From positions 124,001 to 188,000 of the forward strand of contig ML986610.1 of the NCBI GenBank assembly GCA_010094045.1: a stretch of DNA of 64,000 nt. Reading direction: 5' to 3'. The notes below the pieces were generated by a model. It was not told the DNA's origin and did no database searches. It saw only the letters and a list, made by a program, of their open reading frames with translations. Positions 56,637-64,000 of this stretch are shown here, in pieces (the stretch's first letter is position 1; the number at the start of each line of letters is the position of its first letter). The position numbers and the translations under genes were made by a program. The DNA is from Lojkania enalia (lineage: Eukaryota > Ascomycota > Dothideomycetes > Pleosporales).

Positions 56637-59057
56637 ATGCCTCCTCTCAAGAGGATCGCATCCGCGTGCTATTCTTTAATACGCAAGCCTTTCGAGATCA
56701 TTGTAATTTTCGGCTTGAAATTGGCATTTAGGATTCGTAATATCTTCGTATGTTTGTGTTCCGTACTCTATTGTGTCATATTCTCGTCTGATCCCCCTCA
56801 GGGTTCCAAGTATCGATACCAATCGCTCAGTACATCACTCAATCAATTGCGACTATTACGAATACTCCCACCTTTCACTTCATGTCCCGAAGAACCCATC
56901 CGTTGCGAGTTGCAGACTGTATCATTGAATGATTTAAATCCGTACTACGAGACTTGGCTCAAGACCGCTGACCCTGCGCTCCCTCCGAGGCAGCAGACAA
57001 GAGAATGGTATGCTTATGCCGAGGACAAGAATAAGAAGGAGCCGGGTTATAAGCTCGGTCGGTTCCAATGGGGTGACTTTTACGCCATTTCCTATACCTG
57101 GGGACCAACCGATCTTTCAAACTCTATTATTCTCGAGGGCCATTTGTTCAAAGTTCCACATAGCGTGGAGTCGATCTTGCGCCGCTTTCGAGCAACCACG
57201 ACGAAGCACCAGTTAATCTGGATAGACTTCTTATCCATCAATCAGCAAGACAGCGAGGATAAGATCTCCCAAATTAAGCGCATGCAGACGATATTTAGTT
57301 CGGCAGGATCGGTTGTTGTGCATCTTGGGGATGGCAGTCCTGATTCGGATCTGGCCATGGATCTCATTAATAAAGTCGCTTACAACGCGATGAGGGGCTT
57401 TGATTATAAGAGTTTTCTTGTAGATAAGGCAGGGGAAGTCGCACAGGGTATCCCTTTCGAAGACCAGAAAGCATATGGAGCTGTGTGTAGCCTTTTCATG
57501 CATCCATACTGGGGCCGTATGTGGGTTATTCAAGAACTTGCTATGGGTGACGACCTTACGCCCGTGTTATGCGGTACAAAACTTGCGACCTTGCAGAACG
57601 TGCGCATAATGATGAAGGTGGTAATAGATAATTCTGTCGCTATAGGAGTAGTCAGTGACTCGGCAGACAGCCCATTCTTCACTACAAGGAGTGCTCCAGC
57701 GATAGGTCTTATGTTCTCGATTGGGCGTTTGAGGCAACATTATCGGCAAAGACAAGCCAACATTCCTATCACATATCGTGAGCTACGTTCGCCAGCTCTG
57801 AGTCTCGCCCAGGCTGCGTCAGTGACGCACATCTATGACAAGGTTTTTGGCATGCTAGGCCTATTACCAAAAAATATTTCTGCGGATATGGAAAAAGTCC
57901 TCGAAGAGCTCACTTCTGTCACTCAAGAAATCGCCATGCAGCAAAATGGTGACATAATGACATCGGCCGAAGCGACGTACGTTGGGAAAGTTTACACCAA
58001 ATTCGCCAAATCCATCATTAGAAGAAACGAAGACTTAGATGTCATATTTGCCCGTAATACCTTTCAAGATCAGCATTCGAAGCTGGGGCTCCCGACTTGG
58101 GTCACAGACTGGTCTCTTCAACCAGACCGAAGCGGGACGGTCCCGCCATTGGACTGGAATTTTAGCCAAGATGAACATATATGGCGCACAACAAACGAGT
58201 CTGAACAGGAAAATATTACACTACTGTCAAGAAGCTATACTTGCGCAGTGGGAAGTAAGAGGGCAGATGCAGGTAGGGTTGGAGACATCCAGTTCTCGAG
58301 CGACGAGAAATTCCTATTTTGCCAAGGGCTTTTGATAAGCAGTATTGACGGGGTTGCGCCCGAATGGCCAGCTTTGAATCATGAGGATCGTTCTCGAAAA
58401 ATCAATCTGTCTGAGGAAATGATTCAGTCGAGGGTGCGTCATTCACCTTATGGGGACGAGAAAGAGACCGCAAACGCCTTGCTTCGCACAATGCTTTTCG
58501 ATCCGATGGATGAGAACGATCAAAAATCAGCGATCTTTTCCGTTCCGTGGTTCGGTGAGGAAGCAGACGAAAACGCTGCAGCCGGACATCTTACCTTCGA
58601 AGAAAGGTCTGTTACGTTCTTACGCCAGCTAATTGATAATGGATGGGATGGAAGGTTATTTCTCGGACCCATGGGCCTTTTTGAAGAATTAAGGCGTCGA
58701 TTAGGTTCTTTCCAGATAGGCGGAAAGGCCTTTAAAGACTACTTCCCGTCCGAAATCGGCCCCTGCAAGACCCGACCTTCGGATAACGATCTTCACGTCG
58801 CGATAGGCAATTTTCAGCGACGTCGATTGGTGACAACACAAACAGGCCACTTCGGCCTCGCTCCTTCTATCGTCAAACCCGGAGACGAGATATTTGTATT
58901 GCTAGGGTGCAGCTGTCCGGTCATCCTCCGGAAATGCCCCGTCCACAGAGGGTATGAAGTAGTCGGCGAGTGTTATGTTGAGGGCTTTATGAAGGGAGAA
59001 TGTATGGACGAAATCGATGAGGGGAAGACGCAACTTCAAAATATCACACTCTGCTGA
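56637..59057 (+). CDS. HET-domain protein with hydrophobic N-terminus (806 aa)
   Basis: Single-exon gene. Residues about 18-50 are strongly hydrophobic (IIVIFGLKLAFRIRNIFVCL then CSVLYCVIF), suggesting one or two membrane helices or a membrane-targeting segment. The HET domain starts near residue 150: YAISYTWGPTDLSNSIILEG, then LIWIDFLSINQQDSEDKISQ and QIKRMQTIFSSAGSVVVHLG, with PYWGRMWVIQELAMGD closing it. The remaining 500 residues are the usual variable region of HET proteins (DKVFGMLGLLPKN, then PSIVKPGDEIFVLLGCSCPV near the end). HET proteins execute incompatibility-type cell death when triggered by a partner. The partner is unknown; the kinases and the small protein beside it are candidates. 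Confidence 0.92.
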   Translation: MPPLKRIASACYSLIRKPFEIIVIFGLKLAFRIRNIFVCLCSVLYCVIFSSDPPQGSKYRYQSLSTSLNQLRLLRILPPFTSCPEEPIRCELQTVSLNDLNPYYETWLKTADPALPPRQQTREWYAYAEDKNKKEPGYKLGRFQWGDFYAISYTWGPTDLSNSIILEGHLFKVPHSVESILRRFRATTTKHQLIWIDFLSINQQDSEDKISQIKRMQTIFSSAGSVVVHLGDGSPDSDLAMDLINKVAYNAMRGFDYKSFLVDKAGEVAQGIPFEDQKAYGAVCSLFMHPYWGRMWVIQELAMGDDLTPVLCGTKLATLQNVRIMMKVVIDNSVAIGVVSDSADSPFFTTRSAPAIGLMFSIGRLRQHYRQRQANIPITYRELRSPALSLAQAASVTHIYDKVFGMLGLLPKNISADMEKVLEELTSVTQEIAMQQNGDIMTSAEATYVGKVYTKFAKSIIRRNEDLDVIFARNTFQDQHSKLGLPTWVTDWSLQPDRSGTVPPLDWNFSQDEHIWRTTNESEQENITLLSRSYTCAVGSKRADAGRVGDIQFSSDEKFLFCQGLLISSIDGVAPEWPALNHEDRSRKINLSEEMIQSRVRHSPYGDEKETANALLRTMLFDPMDENDQKSAIFSVPWFGEEADENAAAGHLTFEERSVTFLRQLIDNGWDGRLFLGPMGLFEELRRRLGSFQIGGKAFKDYFPSEIGPCKTRPSDNDLHVAIGNFQRRRLVTTQTGHFGLAPSIVKPGDEIFVLLGCSCPVILRKCPVHRGYEVVGECYVEGFMKGECMDEIDEGKTQLQNITLC

Positions 59058-59707
59058 ACCGCCTGTGGGCCTGATTTAACGGTATGGACCGCCGCCAAAA
59101 GCAAGGAGCAAGCCCGCTAAACGTTTAGTCCACGTTAGAAACAGCACTGGGGCTAGCATTTTTTAGCTTGAGGAAGGATTAGGAAGCGGTAGACCTAATA
59201 CGATATTAAGGCTGGCATTACCCATCTATTGCAATGCCACGGCTTACATGGATTATCAGGAGATTCCTTGTCCATGAGAGCCGCCGCCTACCGGAAATGA
59301 GATCATTGCGCCCCCTCAGCACTACGGCTACCCCCCAGCTGACGCGGTTGGCCTTCGCAGTAGCGAAGGGGATTAGCGCATAGAGTCTGGCCCCGGGAAC
59401 CGCGGGAGCTTCCCTTGCAGCCAGATCAACGGTAGGTTAAGTATAAGAAGTATCATGCTCCAAGCATACGGGGTCGAGGACTTTGAGGGTTGTGTCGACA
59501 AGTGAGCAATTCCCATATGCTCCGCAAAGCCTTGCAAAGCTGTCGGCCGACCTTAGATTATCGATGCTGACGACGACGACTGCTCGAGATGTCCTCGTCA
59601 GTAATTGGCTTGGTGCCAAGCTGCCAACTTGACTAGTGCGTCGTGGCCCCTGCCCTCCGAAAAGCGTCGTCCGCTCCTTCAGCGTCCTCATCCTTCCCCA
59701 TGTTTCA
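59058..59707. other. intergenic between HET and DUF7702 genes
   Basis: No gene seen. The right half is GC-richer and contains the DUF7702 promoter. ORFs on both strands here are motif-free. Confidence 0.5.
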
Positions 59708-60670
59708 ATGATCGAGTACGGCGGCATTGTCAACATCGTCACCCTCGTCGTCTTCTTCATATACCTCTGCCTATCTCTATATCTCGTCGTCCGCCAAGGC
59801 CTGGGTCACAACTACGCATGGATATGTCTTTCCGTCTTATCGCTCTGCCGCCTGACACAGGTCGCCCTCGACTTGGCGGCCACAGAGCTCTTCCCCCCAA
59901 AGACAGCTCCAAACACGACCCTCGAAAGCGGTGTCGCGATTTTGACTGAGCTTGGACTGACCCCGTTGTTTATGTCGACTGCTTCACTACTCAATATGAC
60001 GTCAAGGCCCAAGGGGCGACGCATGCAATGGATTCTCATCTTGCTGCATATTCCTCTCCTCGCCTCACTGATCCTCATCGTTGCCGGTGGCATTGACCCA
60101 GACTCCCGCGAGGGGCCGACGTTTGCTTCCACCGAGGCAACTAAAGCTGGCGTGGCGCTATATTGCGCTTGTTTTGTCGTTCTGGTTTGGGCGACCATTG
60201 TGATTTCGTCTCGCTTGTACCTGGCCGATCCACTCGAGGTTAAGATCCTTACGACCGTTGTTCTGAGTATGCCTTTCTTCGTTGTAGACATTGTCTACAT
60301 GATGTGCTTCGCTTTCGAAGGGTTGTATGGAAGCCAGCGATTCAATGTTATCAGTGGAGATGTCACACTTCAATTATGCATGCAGGTCACAATGGAGTAT
60401 GTCATTGTTGCCCTTTATCTAGGCTTGGGTTTGAGATTGCCCGACAGGGTGGCACGATTGCGAGAAGTTGTTACGGACCATGATTACGAGCAGCTCGCTG
60501 GAACATTCCTTTGGAAAGCGTATGAAAAATCATCAGGTTCGACAATATTTGGCCGCGTGAAAGCATTCTCAATGCTGACAACCTGCAGCAATCATTGCGG
60601 TTACTGTCTTGCCGGCTCTGAAGTTTGCCCATTGGTTATTGGGACGAATACTACGTCCATGAACATGTAA
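59708..60670 (+). CDS. DUF7702-type seven-transmembrane protein (320 aa)
   Basis: The ORF starts MIEYGGIVNIVTLVVFFIYL and shows seven hydrophobic helices: 9-30, a second around the CLSVLSLCRLTQVALDLAAT helix, one after TELGLTPLFMSTASLLNMTS, WILILLHIPLLASLILIVAG, ALYCACFVVLVWATIVISSR, TTVVLSMPFFVVDIVYMM and VTMEYVIVALYLGLGLRLP. This order with short loops and a Pro-Arg end of the last helix matches the Pezizomycotina DUF7702 family, integral membrane proteins of unknown role. The ATG was chosen because nothing upstream in frame resembles coding sequence. The tail after KSSG could contain an intron, so the exact C-terminus is uncertain. Confidence 0.8.
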   Translation: MIEYGGIVNIVTLVVFFIYLCLSLYLVVRQGLGHNYAWICLSVLSLCRLTQVALDLAATELFPPKTAPNTTLESGVAILTELGLTPLFMSTASLLNMTSRPKGRRMQWILILLHIPLLASLILIVAGGIDPDSREGPTFASTEATKAGVALYCACFVVLVWATIVISSRLYLADPLEVKILTTVVLSMPFFVVDIVYMMCFAFEGLYGSQRFNVISGDVTLQLCMQVTMEYVIVALYLGLGLRLPDRVARLREVVTDHDYEQLAGTFLWKAYEKSSGSTIFGRVKAFSMLTTCSNHCGYCLAGSEVCPLVIGTNTTSMNM

Positions 60671-61357
60671 TGCAACGTCTAAGATGAATTCCTGCCAAAA
60701 GGACATTCCATACAGTGCGCGTTGTCCACTAGGCTAAGTAGGATACTAGCTGCCATCATAGTGCCAGCACTTTTTTTTTTATTTCCCTCCTGCGATCGTA
60801 CAGTATCAATGACACAAAGATGCAGCTAGCATCACGGCCATTTCTGATAATTAGCTGCGGACTGCCATATGATGGGCGATGGCTGCGGTGATAATGGCTA
60901 CTACTGAAAACCAAATTGAAACCACAAATTCCAGATTGCGGATTCTGCTGTTACTTAGCTTAGGCAATGGTCCGCTCGCGGATCAGGATCAAGAACCGGG
61001 ACGATGTCTGCTTATGCAAGAAGGCCGGCGCCGGCAAACGCGTCTCAACTATAGAAACTACGGCTTTCCGCACTCCCAGAGCAGCCAATCATTCATTCGA
61101 CTCTATCTTATCTGGTAACGGTCCTACGATGGGCGGGAATAACTGATACAAGGGGGCACCAGAGAAAGTAGCATTCGTGAAACATGGCAACCTGGAGAAA
61201 TACGCGAGGACAGACGCAAGCATGTCGAATGCTAGAAGCAGAACGTAGAGGACCAAGGTAATATATGGAATGTTACTTTGTTCTACACTGTGCATAAAGA
61301 ATTTTTTTTTTTAAACGATTTCCTATACGTGAATTCGGCCTCCAAATACTTTTAACC
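60671..61357. other. intergenic
   Basis: Convergent gene ends. Contains T runs at about 60,771 and 61,300 and short ORFs without motifs. Confidence 0.5.
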
Positions 61358-62158
61358 TTATCCTACCCTCAAGGCGGTGATGGTATGAACATATTTTACC
61401 TTCCCATTCACAATCCTGATCTCATGGCTATCCGGCATCGTCCCTAGACTGTCGAATTGACAAAGCACATCTACACTTCCTACCGTCTCGTCAATAACGT
61501 ATCTCCGCATACCGTTCTTTTTACTACTCCCCCCCCGCGGCAACTGTCCGTTGCATGGTCTGGTCAATTGCGAACCTTCGACACGTTCGCAATCTGTACC
61601 CCAAGGAATAGTGTCAGCGGCTTTGGCGTCGGTCCACATGTCTAGGTATGCGTCCCCGGCTTTCCTAAGCGTGTCGCGCGACGGACGTCCGGCTTCAGGG
61701 ATTGTGGTCCAGTCTTCTGCTTTAATATATCCAAGCGTTTTCGATGCATCAAAAAAAAGGTCACCGGTCGTTGCAGCAATAGTATCTATCAGTGCAATTT
61801 CATTGGTATTGTTATCGTTATGACGAATCTGCGTGCCGACCACATACGGCTTCGAGCCCGTGGTAGATATCCACATGGTATAACTAGCGCATGCGACTGT
61901 ATCGGCGGTCGATCGATTGAGATCTATTTTGTAGGATTGTGAGAGTAGGCCGGTAGAAATTTCGCGGACTTTGTTGTTTTGTTGGTAAGTGAAATTTGAG
62001 GTCGAAAGTTTCATCGCCGAGAGTTGGCCTGTAGATTGTGCAGTAAGGTAGCTTTGCGCCGCTGCCAGGAGACCCTCGCGAGCGCAATCTGCTGCTAAAG
62101 CGGACGGAAAGGCTGCGAACAAAGCGACAAAGCCGCCGAGGATGTTTCGTTGCGTCAT
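61358..62158 (-). CDS. secreted DUF8021-type protein (266 aa)
   Basis: Single exon. MTQRNILGGFVALFAAFPSA is a signal peptide, with cleavage likely after ALAA and before DCAREGLLAA. The mature part has helices LLAAAQSYLTAQSTGQLSAM, a beta region (MWISTTGSKPYVVGTQIRHN), then WTTIPEAGRPSRDTLRKAGD and YLDMWTDAK, a CERVEG...TRPCNGQLPRG cysteine pair, and a C-terminal beta sheet (RIVNGKVKYVHTITALRVG). This is the DUF8021 fold, NTF2-like, common among secreted fungal proteins whose role is unknown. An upstream in-frame ATG at 62176 would add six residues; the inner ATG gives a better signal peptide. A TATA-like TATAAATA lies about 95 bp upstream. Confidence 0.8.
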   Translation of the reverse strand: MTQRNILGGFVALFAAFPSALAADCAREGLLAAAQSYLTAQSTGQLSAMKLSTSNFTYQQNNKVREISTGLLSQSYKIDLNRSTADTVACASYTMWISTTGSKPYVVGTQIRHNDNNTNEIALIDTIAATTGDLFFDASKTLGYIKAEDWTTIPEAGRPSRDTLRKAGDAYLDMWTDAKAADTIPWGTDCERVEGSQLTRPCNGQLPRGGSSKKNGMRRYVIDETVGSVDVLCQFDSLGTMPDSHEIRIVNGKVKYVHTITALRVG

Positions 62159-62251
62159 TCCCAAATAATGTAGCAATTGTTTTGTGGTGCCCGTGTGACT
62201 AGATTCTGAAGGTCTGGAGATGGATGAAACTGCAATATGAACGCAGCTACG

Positions 62252-62259
62252 TATTTATA
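62252..62259 (-). promoter_or_regulatory. TATA box of the DUF8021 gene
   Basis: TATAAATA on the minus strand, about 95 bp before the start codon at 62158. Confidence 0.55.
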
Positions 62260-63790
62260 CATCCGAAACCTGCATTGGGAATTTGCCGTTTTTCATATGC
62301 ATCCGCGGGGTTCTCTTTGCCGGTAAAATGATCGCCCTCGCATTGCATCTAAATTGAGGCTTGTTATTGGGACTTCGGAAGCGAAAAAGATTGAGACAAT
62401 CAACATAGAGGAACGGAATTTAGATCTCACCCTTATTTAATGATTACTGTGACTTCTGGATAAGATATCGGCAGTTATAGAGCGTCTAGCGAACGATAAC
62501 CGAGCCGTAGACGTGCCACGCAATACGGCATTAAATAGTGACGTCCATGCAATTTACGAGGGCAGTGTCCATTGAACTTCCAAGCTGTGGTATACTGACG
62601 ATTTTAGTGACCAAGGGAACATTCAATAGGAAGTTCCCTATTACAAGTCTAAAAAAAAACACAAGCACTTAGTCGAATAAGGCAACGAGCGAAGTCGATT
62701 GGTTTACTAAACGTCGAAGAATCTTATCATTTTTCTATGCTCAGGTCTCGATACCCCCGAAATACGCCTTCTCATTGATAATTGAAGTGCTTTACTGTTT
62801 TGGACTTGGTCGCTGTGCGCGCAGGCACTCATCTATTCCGATGAAATAGGCAGAATATTCTCGGTTCGGGAATGCCAGCCTTCTCACACGTGGCCATGAC
62901 GCCCTTCATGATTGCCAATTGTCATTGTTTCTACCTTTTGAGAGTAATTTTGCTCATTTTCAATTTCCTGCGTTGCCGACTATCAGAAAATGCGATTTGC
63001 TGCCAATCATGTGTTGACAGTCCAAATCGCTTTCCATATCAAATGGCGAAAGAAGAGAGGATATTCGGCGATTAGCATCTACCACCAAAATAACGCTCCT
63101 TAATGAATGGTTAGGGGAATCTTGGGCAACAGATTTTTTAGCTTTCACACTAGGAATTAAGTTGCAATAATAATTGTGGACCCCGCTTTTGTATCTGTCT
63201 TGGTCTGCCTCTTTGGGATTCTTACTTCTCCGTGAACCTGAAGAACTATAGCTGCCTGGAAATCTTGTGTGAGCTGAGGAATTCGTTTCTAGTGTTGAAA
63301 TTTGCCTCTTTTTTTTTTTTTTTTCCTTACTTCAAGCGTTGTACACTCTTCACACACAGACGTGCTAGACTTCTTTTACACACATGTGAAGGCCCTGATT
63401 TCTTCGTGCTAAATTTACATACTTAGATCGCGCTATTTAGAAGTCTTGAAAGGCGTCATAGATATTAGAAAAATCTCTAGAGATTTATGAACGTGGTTTT
63501 CATGGGTAGGTTCTTAAACAACCATGCCGGTACTTACATTATGAGAATGCCAAGCGTTTGGTCACAAACAATTCGTTCTATACAAACAGGGTTTTCAATA
63601 ATCTTAGTTACTTGTCTAATTGAATAAGTTAAGCACGAATATTCTTTCACAATGCCACTGTTTGCGAATTACCCAAGCCGCTCAGAGGTTCCGCTATAAA
63701 ATCCACCACGGCTGCAACATCGACCTTCTTCTCTACACTACATATTTATATATTTGTCCTAGGTTCGCGGTCAGTTGCTGGCGATCATTC
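62260..63790. other. AT-rich intergenic stretch
   Basis: Divergent promoters of the DUF8021 and RING genes. It contains an A run near 62,652, a 16-bp poly-T near 63,309, and the palindrome AATCTCTAGAGATT near 63,472. No ORF of note. Confidence 0.5.
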
Positions 63791-64000
63791 ATGGCTATGG
63801 AAACTTTCATCAATAGGCAACTGAATCCTACCACTGAATGTCCGATATGCCTTACGACATTCGATGAACACCGTGCACTTGTCGCGCTTGAATGTAAGCA
63901 CATATTTGGTCATGGATGTCTTGTATCTTGGCTACGGAGTGGTCAAGGGAATGTGGAAGGCTGCCCCGTTTGTAGGGACAACCTATTCGCTCATGATAGG
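63791..64000 (+). CDS. RING-finger protein, 5' end only
   Basis: The ORF starts MAMETFINRQLNPTTECPIC and runs off the window end. The RING finger is CPICLTTFD, then ALVALECKHIFGHGCLVSWL and GCPVCRDNLF, giving C-x2-C, C-x-H, C and C-x2-C zinc ligands. In the central block the usual sixth ligand position holds Gly (HIFGHGC) as in the CGH-x-FG-x-x-C variants known from fungal and RFWD3-type RINGs, with a nearby His that could substitute. It is a likely E3 ubiquitin ligase N-terminal domain. The rest of the gene lies beyond 64,000. Confidence 0.82.
   Translation, partial: MAMETFINRQLNPTTECPICLTTFDEHRALVALECKHIFGHGCLVSWLRSGQGNVEGCPVCRDNLFAHDR

Noticed and set aside
60971..61295. 68-codon minus-strand hydrophobic ORF downstream of the DUF7702 gene
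   Set aside because: One hydrophobic stretch only, in a 3' intergenic region. No other support.
1..64000. CRISPR arrays, rRNA genes, complete transposons with terminal repeats
   Set aside because: No regularly spaced direct repeats with unique spacers, no rRNA-like conserved blocks and no transposase or reverse-transcriptase frame were recognised.

Overview
The window is nuclear DNA of a filamentous ascomycete (Pezizomycotina). The evidence is: many short GT-AG introns (41-86 bp, some near 190 bp), branch points such as ACTAAC, fungal-only families (HET, GprK-type RGS receptor, SPT20, DUF7702, DUF8021, CmcJ/AsaB-type oxidase), and long AT-rich, gene-poor stretches with decayed genes. The class cannot be fixed from the sequence alone.

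Layout. 1-7.6 kb is poor in genes: one spliced hypothetical gene (2.4-3.06 kb) and a decayed minus-strand gene (3.4-5.1 kb). 7.6-9.57 kb holds a six-exon 7TM-RGS protein on the minus strand. 9.6-11.15 kb is GC-rich without a convincing gene. 11.15-17 kb is AT-rich with one gene relic. 17.06-20.0 kb is SPT20 (SAGA subunit) and 20.9-21.85 kb an Hsp20 with a clear heat-shock element and TATA box. 22.6-23.7 kb is a five-exon CmcJ/AsaB-like oxidase and 24.6 kb a 54-aa ORF. 25.3-29.8 kb holds relics of a GNAT acetyltransferase and a fungal rhodopsin-domain protein. 29.9-31.4 kb is a secreted GH79-like glycosidase, 34.07-34.9 kb a single-pass membrane protein, 37.0-39.64 kb a tandem SGNH-hydrolase protein, 40.4-41.8 kb an aspartic-protease-like protein that lacks one catalytic Asp, 43.1-44.7 kb a membrane-anchored phytase, and 45.5-47.2 kb an APC permease head-to-head with the phytase.

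47.4-59.06 kb is the most striking part. It holds a 1,244-aa protein kinase-HET fusion, a second kinase (885 aa) with a similar N-terminal region, a 69-aa protein encoded in three exons (one of 20 bp), and an 806-aa HET protein with a hydrophobic N-terminus. HET domains trigger incompatibility cell death, so I infer a self/non-self recognition or immune-signalling locus. It is followed by a DUF7702 7TM protein, a secreted DUF8021 protein and the start of a RING-finger gene cut by the window end.

Several secreted or surface proteins (GH79, SGNH, aspartic-protease-like, phytase, DUF8021) sit among AT-rich relic-bearing DNA. All exon joins were made by eye from splice motifs and frame continuity, and have not been checked against transcripts.
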